Below are positions 57,532-64,000 of a DNA stretch of 64,000 nt, piece after piece. How positions within the stretch are numbered: the stretch's first letter is position 1; each line of letters begins with the position of its first letter. Origin of the DNA: Locusta migratoria (lineage: Eukaryota > Arthropoda > Insecta > Orthoptera > Acrididae); assembly GCA_026315105.1 (NCBI GenBank), contig CM048744.1, positions 906,731,094 to 906,795,093 on the forward strand, in the 5' to 3' direction. The position numbers and the translations under genes are program-made. The notes below the pieces were generated by a model that was not told the origin of the DNA, ran no database searches, and saw nothing but the letters and a program-made list of their open reading frames with translations.

Positions 57532-58587
57532 GGCCCACTTTAGATTCGTAGTTATATAAGTTTTTGCAAACATTTTGGACCAAAATAATGATCTAAATAA
57601 TAAAAAATTAATGAGAATGTCTCAAACCCTTTTAGGGAAAACAAAAGTTAGGTAGTGGCTGGTTCCGAGCCACTGACCAGCGTTACAGTCCAATGCATTG
57701 CCCACTACGTATCGGCTAAGTTAGGAGTTGCGTTCTTTAATCTCATACTATTGATGGCCGTTAACTGATGCTAATATGGCATTTGTAGACAGTATATTAT
57801 CGTACGAAGAACGACGTGTTTTTGTTAATTCTTCAGTGCGCCATTGCTTTGAAATGACAACGTGTAAGTTAAAATAAGAAAATCATCAAATACGCAACGC
57901 AAGGTGGCGTATGGCAGAGTTCTGGGCGAGAAATGTCATGTGACATCTGCGAACGGCTGGTTTTCGTTAATTCAATGGAGGGTGTCAAAACTAAGCTATT
58001 TTTGCAAATATCTCTGCAACGATGCAAGATATGAAAAAACACAATAGAGCGAAGTTGTAGGAATATTCCCCTCTACCAATAAGGCTATTCAAGTTTCGTG
58101 TCAGATGAACGGTTCGTTTGCAATTACAATTATATTACAAACGGCTTTTTTGGTATTACTACCGTATTTTTTGCCCGAAAAATTTTAAAAAGGGAGGTTC
58201 TAAACGGCTTTTTTGGTATTACTACCGTATTTTTGTCAGAAAAATTTTAAAAAGGGAGGTTCTGGTCTCTGGCGACCTACAATTATGTCTGTAAAATTTG
58301 GTGCTGATCGGTTGAACGGTTCGTCTTAAAAACAGGGAACACCTTACGGACAGACGGACAGACATCCCAAAATCTCCCTTACTTTTGCAAATATTTCTGA
58401 AACGATACGAGATATGAAAAAACAGATGAGAGCAAAGTTGTAGAGATTATTCTCTTCTACAAATTAGGTTATTCAATTTTCGTGTCAGATGAATGGTTAA
58501 GCCGTTATTTTCATTTAAATTTCGAGCTGTCAAAAGACGATCGTAAAGGCCCACTTTTAGTGTTAGTACCGTAACCTGAAGTGGGTC
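57532..58587 (-). mobile_element. TIR element with tRNA-like module, copy 2 (intact)
   Basis: A reverse-oriented copy of the element at 7824-9711. GGCCCACTTTAGATTCG begins at 57532 and the other end reads AACCTGAAGTGGGTC at 58587. It lacks the 940-bp insertion of copy 1. It carries an internal tandem duplication of about 62 bp (58139-58262: AAACGGCTTTTTTGGTATTA ... AAAAAGGGAGGTTCT twice). No transposase frame is present. Confidence 0.7.
57653..57724 (-). repeat. tRNA-like module within TIR element, copy 2
   Basis: The minus strand reads AGCCGATACGTAGTGGGCAA, TTGGACTGTAACGCTGG and a B-box-like GGCTCGGAACC. The loop CTGTAAC fits a Tyr-type GTA anticodon with U33. The cloverleaf is incomplete. 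Confidence 0.45.
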
Positions 58588-58825
58588 AATTATCGTCTAA
58601 CATGATATGTTAAAAGGCGTAACAAATGCAAACGTTGCAAAGTAATTTTGGTGCGCAGCGAAATAAAATACGGAGTCTCAGATGTCAAGGCAAGTATAGC
58701 CTCCAACTAAAGGAGAGTTGATACGATCATGTTTACGTGCGCCAATGGACTTCAACTTGCGCAAGTGATCGTTCACACGCCCGCGGAAGTTTTCACTCCA
58801 ACCAAGTCCAGTGTAGCTTTTCAAA

Positions 58826-59110
58826 ATGGCGTCAAATGATTTGGAACGTGCAAGCATCCGCGTTGTTGCCTTATTTGCAATAAAAAAAAAATCACCGAAT
58901 GCTTAGATCGGATGAAGAGAAGACGCAGATATTGGGTGCGAAAGTGGATCGCGAGGATAAATGAGTTGGGAGTTTCCACAGTTCTGATTAGGGAGTTAGA
59001 AAATGAGGACGAAGCATAATTCGAAAATCATTTTAGAATGAACCTATTCAATTTTCGGCATTTATTGAGTCTGGTGGGCCCAACTATTCAGAGGAAAAAT
59101 TGTTTCTCTT
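58826..59110 (+). pseudogene. Harbinger transposase N-terminal remnant
   Basis: From the ATG at 58826 the plus strand gives MASNDLERASIRVVALFAIK, then after stops RRRYWVRKWIARINELGVST, VLIRELENEDEA, FENHFRMNLFNFRHLLSLVG and PTIQRKNC. This is the conserved N-terminal region (R-R-x-W-V-R ... F-x-x-x-F-R-M) of HARBI1-like transposases. The DDE catalytic core is missing. Confidence 0.75.
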
Positions 59111-59218
59111 GCCACCACAATATTTAAAAACCTATCAACAATGTTAAACAAAGGCAGTGTAGGTACATAAATTTCTCTTTTTGACGAGCCACTTTTCACA
59201 GAATTTCTAAATTTGTTC

Positions 59219-59452
59219 TACTCGATGCGGTAAGCGTTCCTTGAACTCTTTATTTTTGCCTTCACCGCATTCTCATCTATCTGTGGCACGTTTTCTCGCA
59301 TTTCGTTGATTTTATTGCGTCCTCTCATGTTTCTGTCTTTATAAATTGGAAGATGAATGTTCCATAAACACGGACGTTCTTCGTAGAGCTCCAGAAACTG
59401 GATTGTAAAGTGCAACGGCCACTTTCTTGTAACTGACTTTGCTTTTTCACAA

Positions 59453-59460
<8 letters not shown>
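59219..59460 (-). pseudogene. MADF-domain protein of Harbinger element, remnant
   Basis: The minus strand reads TIQFLELYEERPCLWNIHLP, IYKDRNMRGRNKINEMRENV and ENAVKAKIKSSRNAYRIE, a MADF domain (L-W, Y-K/R, A/NE, V-K-x-K-I, R-x-x-Y-x-x-E). PIF/Harbinger elements carry such a second DNA-binding protein, thought to help the transposase. It ends at a stop at 59218-59220, where the rest has been deleted. The poly-Leu part upstream is (TAA)n read in the reverse frame. Confidence 0.75.
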
Positions 59461-59486
<26 letters not shown>

Positions 59487-59487
59487 G
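59450..59487. repeat. (AAT)n microsatellite
   Basis: About 12 trinucleotide units inside the Harbinger element. Confidence 0.95.
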
Positions 59488-59799
59488 TAATAGAGATCGA
59501 AACCAACACGGGAAAGTACAAACAGACACTACAGATTTTATTCGACACCAGCGGACATCTTGCGGAAACGATGAAAAAGTAGTGGGGGGAAGCCAACTTG
59601 CGCAAGATGCGAATTTGGGTTGTTCACACGTACATTTTGATGTGCGCAAGTCAACGTGCGCTAACGATACATGTCCGTGTCAACCCCCCTTAACTAGCGG
59701 CGTCGCCTATCAAACGCGTGTGAATGTCGCGGAGTTTGCGCTATTATCCTCGCAAGCTATTTGGCATTACTCGCCTGTGGAAACTACGCCGTTTTCTTG

Positions 59800-60085
59800 G
59801 CACGGGAACCGCAGGGAGCGGACTCTAGAGCGGGCAGGTGGGCTGCGGTTTCGTGCGCCACTGCAGTAGTACAAGGGAAGGTCGGTCCCCAGAACGGCGG
59901 CTGCGTTTGGCAGAGCCAGCCCTGGAGCAGGCCGCGCGTGCAGTAGGCGCCGGCTGCCTGCTGCCGGCTGGCCCGTGCGGGTAATTGCTGCGGCTGCGGC
60001 TGTGGCTAGGGGTGAAGGAACGCGGAATGCCGCACGCCGGCGAGCCGACTCACCACGGCCAGCGCGTGACGGCCGGCACGCAGCC
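59800..60085. other. CpG-rich island beside (TC)n
   Basis: GC/CpG-rich with GCTGCGGCTGCGGC and GCCGGCTGCCTGCTGCCGGC. Open frames on both strands follow from composition. A minus-strand GTGAGT donor-like site lies at about 60046-60051 with no clear acceptor. No gene is assigned. Confidence 0.3.
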
Positions 60086-60088
<3 letters not shown>

Positions 60089-60155
<67 letters not shown>

Positions 60156-60163
60156 CCCCCCCC
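60089..60163. repeat. (TC)n plus poly-C
   Basis: TC tract of about 32 units ending in a C run. Confidence 0.97.
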
Positions 60164-60245
60164 CTCCTTTCCCCACCCTCCTCTCACGCAACACCTACAC
60201 CTGCCTGAACCGAACATTAACTCGCCGTCTGCTCTTAACACCTTC

Positions 60246-61573
60246 ATACTTAGGCAGTAAAATAACATGCCATGGTCGCAGTACAGAGGATATAAAATGC
60301 AGAATGGCAACGGGAAGAAAAGCATTTTTGAAAAAGAGAAATTTGCTAACATCGAATATTAATTTAAGTGTAAGGAAGTCTTTTCTGAAGGCATTTGTGT
60401 GGAGTGTTGCCTTGAGGGTTGTTGTTGGGGTTTGGAACAGCGACGGTTATCAGACCCTTGTTCCAGTCAAAGAGATAAAACATTTTGTTAAGCGATCCGA
60501 AATGCATGCGTTAACAAGGCAAAGTTTAAAACTAACAGACTAATATGAAGAAAGGATACGATTAAAAACGAAGAAGGGATAAAACAGCTGAAACAGTACA
60601 AGAGTGTTTTGCTGGGTGGTCACAGGGATATAAGGAACACACCCAGTCACTCTGGAACACGTTAAAGGACAGAGCAATGACAGACAAACACAAACTTTAA
60701 ATGGACTTGTAAAATCCACACTCACGCATAAAATTTAAAACAGAGTCAACCGTGGAGGTGTTGTTAGCTAATGCAAGCTGCAAAGCGTCAGGGAGATTAA
60801 AATATCGTTGCGCTGCGGCTAAATTGTGGCATTCAATTAAGATGGGGGCGACTGTCAAAGGCGCACCACATCGACACTGAGGGTCTTCGCGACGCAAAAG
60901 GTGACCATGCGTGAGTCAAGTATGGCCTATACGGAGACGGCAAGGACGACCGACTCCCTGCGAGAACCCCTCAGGGAGGTCTTCCACACAGCGGTAGAGG
61001 GCTTCACAACACGGAGCTTATTGGGTTCGGTCGAGTCTGCCCATTCAGAATTCCAAACCCAAAGGACCTTGCGGATCAACTGGGTTTGGAGGTCCGGGTC
61101 TGGAAGGCCAATATCCAGGGACCGTGAAGTAGTGGCCTGCTTGGCCAGCTGATCGACGCGTTCATTGCCCAGTACGGGAGCGAAACATGGACGATAAGCA
61201 GTGCGGACAGGAAAAGGATAGAGGCTTCTGAAATGTGTTGCTACAGAAGAATGCTAAAGATTAGGTGGGTGTCTCGCATAACTAATGAAGAGGTACTGAA
61301 CAGACTTGGTGAGAAAAGGAATTTTTGGCATACCCTGACTAAAAGAAGGGATTGCTTGGTAGGACACATCCTTAGACATCGAGGATTCGTAAATTTAGCA
61401 TTGGAGGGGGAGAGTGGGATAAAAATCGCAGAGGGAGACCAAGAGACGCGTACAGTAAGCAGATTCAAGTGGATGTGGGTTGCCGTTCTTGTGAGGAGAT
61501 GAAGAGGCTCAGGATAGAGTAGGGTGGAGAGCTGCATCAAACCAGTCTCCGGACTGAAGACCACAACAACAAC
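60246..61573 (+). mobile_element. RTE-like LINE 3' fragment, interrupted
   Basis: The first part (60246-60414) matches the LINE at 23044 in reverse: GTCGCAGTACAGAGGATATA, ATGGCAACGGGAAGAAAAGC and GGCATTTGTGTGGAGTGTTG. After an insertion it resumes at about 61169 with TACGGGAGCGAAACATGGAC and encodes CYRRMLKIRWVSRITNEEVL and HILRHRGFVNLALEG. It ends with GTCTCCGGACTGAAGACCAC and an (AAC)n tail at about 61573. Confidence 0.85.
60415..61168 (-). mobile_element. I-type LINE 3' end inserted in RTE-like fragment
   Basis: The continuous RTE-like copy at 23.4 kb shows the site without this insertion. Minus strand, from 61168: LGNERVDQLAKQATTSR (end of RNase H), NKLRVVKPSTAVWKTSLRG, then in another frame REDPQCRCGAPLTVAPILIE and CHNLAAAQRYFNLPDALQLA (the C-x-C ... 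H/E-C motif), FMRECGFYKSI and a stop at 60697. The 3' UTR ends in an AACAACAAC tail near 60415. It is 5'-truncated within RNase H, like the copy at 43080-43742. Confidence 0.8.
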
Positions 61574-61817
61574 TGGGTGATTCTGAAGACACAAATTTTC
61601 GTATACAATTTTCCTAACTCAAATGTATTTACTGTTAAAATTACCGTGTTTCTTGAATAGATTACAGATTGTTTTATATTACAGTGTGTTGATGAATACG
61701 CGCGAAGTCTTAAAACTTTTTTCAGGAACCAATCGAGAGCTAAAAGAATTTCATACAATAATTCTTTAGAATTAAAAAAAACTACTATAACAATTTTCTA
61801 TACAGTGGGACCTTAAT

Positions 61818-62252
61818 GAGCGTAATACCAACGCCACCTCGATACAAAGCCTGTGCTATGCCTGCCAAGAGTAGTCATAACACAAGGCAAACTATTCGTC
61901 TTACGTGGCGTTGTGCTGGAGTTTGGGAATATGTACACGTTGCACACTGTGTTTCAGAATGCTCTAATGTTATTTATGTGATTCACAGACCAATTCGTTT
62001 TCGTATAAGATATTTATGAACCATTAATAATTGTAATCGGACGATTCACATTAGGCATTTTGTCTCATACCGGCACAAATCTACACGGAGAATCAGACAA
62101 CATGAAAAACCTTGTGAAAAACAGTGTGCAACGTGTACATATTCCCAAACTCCAGCACAACGCTACATAAGACAAATTGTTTGCTTGTGTTATGACTATT
62201 CTTGGCAGGCAGCGCAGAGGCCTTGTATCTAGGTGGCGTTGGTAATACGCTC
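61818..62252. mobile_element. Fold-back element with about 145-bp arms
   Basis: GAGCGTAATACCAACGCCAC starts at 61818 and its inverse ends GTGGCGTTGGTAATACGCTC at 62252. The arms share CAAGAGTAGTCATAACACAAG, GCGTTGTGCTGGAGTTTGGG and TGTACACGTTGCACACTGTG with about a dozen differences. The spacer of about 150 bp is AT-rich. The mirrored frames PTPPRYKA are the two arms and do not encode a gene. Confidence 0.8.
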
Positions 62253-62661
62253 TTTAGTCTTGCCTGAAATGCGAAACAGTCAAGCAAAATATATTTTCCT
62301 GTCGATAATCATTCAGAAAAATATTTTAAAAACTTCGTTCAATTTAAAAGACAGCCGTAGCCAAATAAGATTAAATCTGTTTCAGTGGGGATAACTTAGT
62401 TCTGTTACGGTTCGTGAGGATTGGGAGGATGTGGGGTCGCCGGAACATTTTCATTTGGAAGGCGGTCGCATATTAGAAAAAAAGTTGAAAAACAGTGCGA
62501 TAGATGACACTCTTGCAACTGTACAAATTAGTTTAATTCAGACCAGAAGCGTTTCGCTTCATTTCTAAGAAACTTCAGTGTTTAACCGTATAGCAAATTT
62601 TTTTTGCATAAATTTATCCATGTTATTTGGATTTTTTGAGGTCTGCGACTGTATTATAATC
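62253..62661. other. No recognisable feature
   Basis: AT-rich spacer between two fold-back elements. Confidence 0.4.
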
Positions 62662-63158
62662 TTTTTTGGAATGATTAATGCTGCAGCAGTCACTGTTTAT
62701 AAATATTTTTATTGGCACGACGCGTTTCGGCAGCACGCTGCCATCATCGGGTGCATGTTTACAGTTACTGGTTACATTCTTGATGTATTGTGTTTTGTGT
62801 TGTGGATGCCAGTGAGGTTATGTTTGTACAGTTTTAACAGTTTTGCTAATCTTGATAAACTTGTTGTCTGGCACACAGTAACCTACAAATACAAAATGTC
62901 CACATGTGTTGTAAGTGTGTATGTAACTATGTGCTTGTGTTGTGTGTGCCAGACAAGTTTATCAAGATTAGCAAAACTGTTAAAACTGTACAAACATAAC
63001 CTCACTGGCATCCACAACACAAAACACAATACATCAAGAATGTAACAAGTAACTGTAAAAATGCACCCGATGATGGCAGCGTGCTGCCGAAACGCGTCGT
63101 GCCAATAAAAATATTTATAAACAGTGACTGCTGCAGCATTAATCATTCCAAAAAAAAA
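62662..63158. mobile_element. Long fold-back element with about 215-bp arms
   Basis: Left arm 62662-62877 and right arm 62943-63158 are nearly identical inverted copies around a 65-bp spacer. Arms share GGAATGATTAATGCTGCAGC, GGCACGACGCGTTTCGGCAG, CACGCTGCCATCATCGGGTG and CAGTGAGGTTATGTTTGTAC. The same 80-residue frame (MINAAAVTVYKYFYWHDAFR ...) therefore appears on both strands; this is a mirror effect and not a gene. The GCGTTTCGGC...CATCATCGG core recurs in the element at 35.8-36.8 kb. Confidence 0.85.
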
Positions 63159-64000
63159 TATATTTTTTGTTTTGCTTTTTTCGTGCGGTTTTTACTGAAT
63201 TGTATCATGAACAGTTCGCATTCTATGGGTTTATTTTATTCTGCATAAAATTAACTACAGAAATTATTCTGGTTTTTACGTTGCCCCCTTCGTATCTTAT
63301 TTGAAGCACTCACATTGGCACATACTGTATTTTTAATTAAACTTCTTAACTGAAGTTGTCAAAAACTCACCATATCTGCAGCCTGTTCTCTCACACACAA
63401 GATGAACGCAATGCGAGCCAAAGAACTTATAACCATTAACGCACTTACAGACAGTAAATAAAAATAAAACAGAAGACAAACTCATCAGGCCAGGCTATAG
63501 AAATGGCGAGTTTTTAGTTTGTAAGTTTAATTGAAAATACATACAGCAGAAGTGGCAATGTGACTGCTATTTAAGACATACGAAGACAGCAATTTAAAAA
63601 CATGAGTAATCTCTATAGTTAATTTTAATCAGAATAGACACGAAGCTTAAGAACTGTTCATGATCGAAGTGTGTAAAAACCACACAAAAAAGGTAAAATA
63701 AATCTGCTGCACAGTTAACCACTGATGTTGCTTTGAAATAACGCAAACCGCGTCTGGTCTGAATTACACTAATTTAAATTGTTGCAAAAGACATTCATTT
63801 AACATATACAAATTGCATAACTGCACTGCAGAGAAGGAGAAAAAAACGAAAAAAATGTATAAATCTTCGTATCTTTTACACAGGTATTTTTATGAGTATT
63901 TGGGGTGAAAGATCCGAGCTATCTAGTACATCGCTACGTAAGAGGTTCATTCGAATTACAGGACCTCCGATTTTTGTTTTTGTCACTAACTATTCACACG
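63159..64000. other. No recognisable feature
   Basis: AT-rich DNA to the window end with nothing to name. Confidence 0.45.

Larger units (their letters stand above)
58711..59690. mobile_element. PIF/Harbinger deletion derivative with TAA TSD
   Basis: TIRs AGGAGAGTTGATACGATCAT and its inverse (AGGGGGGTTGACACGGACAT read inward from 59690) bound a 980-bp element flanked by TAA (58708-58710 and 59691-59693), the 3-bp target type of PIF/Harbinger. Inside are the start of a transposase on the plus strand and the MADF part of a second protein on the minus strand, facing each other, with the middle deleted. Confidence 0.85.

Noticed and set aside
59767..60260. Frames with poly-Leu/Ser or Arg/Glu repeats
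   Set aside because: They are translations of the (TC)n/(GA)n tract and the CpG-rich block.
61816..62287. Mirrored frames with PTPPRYKA
   Set aside because: Again the arms of a fold-back element read from both sides.
62578..63146. Overlapping 155- and 87-residue frames with the same protein on opposite strands, looking membrane-like
   Set aside because: They are the two arms of one palindrome, so the identical peptides are a mirror effect.
1..64000. CRISPR array, bacterial operon or phage
   Set aside because: No regularly spaced direct repeats with unique spacers, no operon-like gene packing and no ribosome-binding pattern; content is that of an animal genome.

Overview
The window looks like non-coding, transposon-dense DNA from a very large insect genome. 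The SINE, CR1-like and RTE-like sequences resemble repeats I recall from Schistocerca grasshoppers/locusts; that is an inference from pattern memory, not a database search. Bacterial gene organisation is absent. There are AT-rich introns or spacers, long dinucleotide tracts, tRNA-derived SINEs with target-site duplications (TSDs), and decayed reverse transcriptases and transposases carrying frameshifts and stops.

Layout. 1-7 kb is mostly anonymous, with GC-rich patches and a decayed transposon C-terminus. 7.2-9.7 kb holds a 5S rRNA-derived SINE, two tRNA-derived SINEs and a terminal-inverted-repeat (TIR) element with an internal tRNA-like module, split by a 940-bp insertion. 9.8-11.5 kb is a 740-bp fold-back element abutting a mariner remnant that two SINEs have entered at one target. 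11.7-13.2 kb is an I-type LINE RNase H remnant plus a SINE. 16.8-19.3 kb has two inverted-repeat elements and a possible TTAA-flanked MITE. 21.5-26.3 kb holds a CR1-like fragment and a near full-length RTE-like LINE with an 11-bp TSD. 26.5-31.4 kb has SINE and LINE ends, a MITE, a hAT-type MITE and microsatellites. 34-37 kb has a perfect hairpin, a long fold-back element and a reverse-transcriptase fragment. 38.0 kb has the only candidate host exon (minus strand). 38.8-47.9 kb has SINEs, a second CR1-like copy, a tRNA-like inverted pair, a Tc1-like N-terminal fragment, another I-type LINE end and a TTAA MITE. 51.8-54.3 kb holds two adjacent Tc1-like transposase remnants, one with a SINE inside it. 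56-60 kb has a TTAA MITE, the second TIR-element copy in reverse and a PIF/Harbinger deletion derivative. 60-63.2 kb has an RTE-like fragment with an I-type LINE inside it, then two long palindromic elements.

How it fits together. Apart from the possible 128-bp exon, nothing here looks like an active host gene. The window is probably intron or intergenic DNA built by nested insertions, and several relative ages can be read from TSDs and nesting. The most unusual theme is the abundance of fold-back elements, several of which share a GATGATGG...GAAACRYGT-type core motif.
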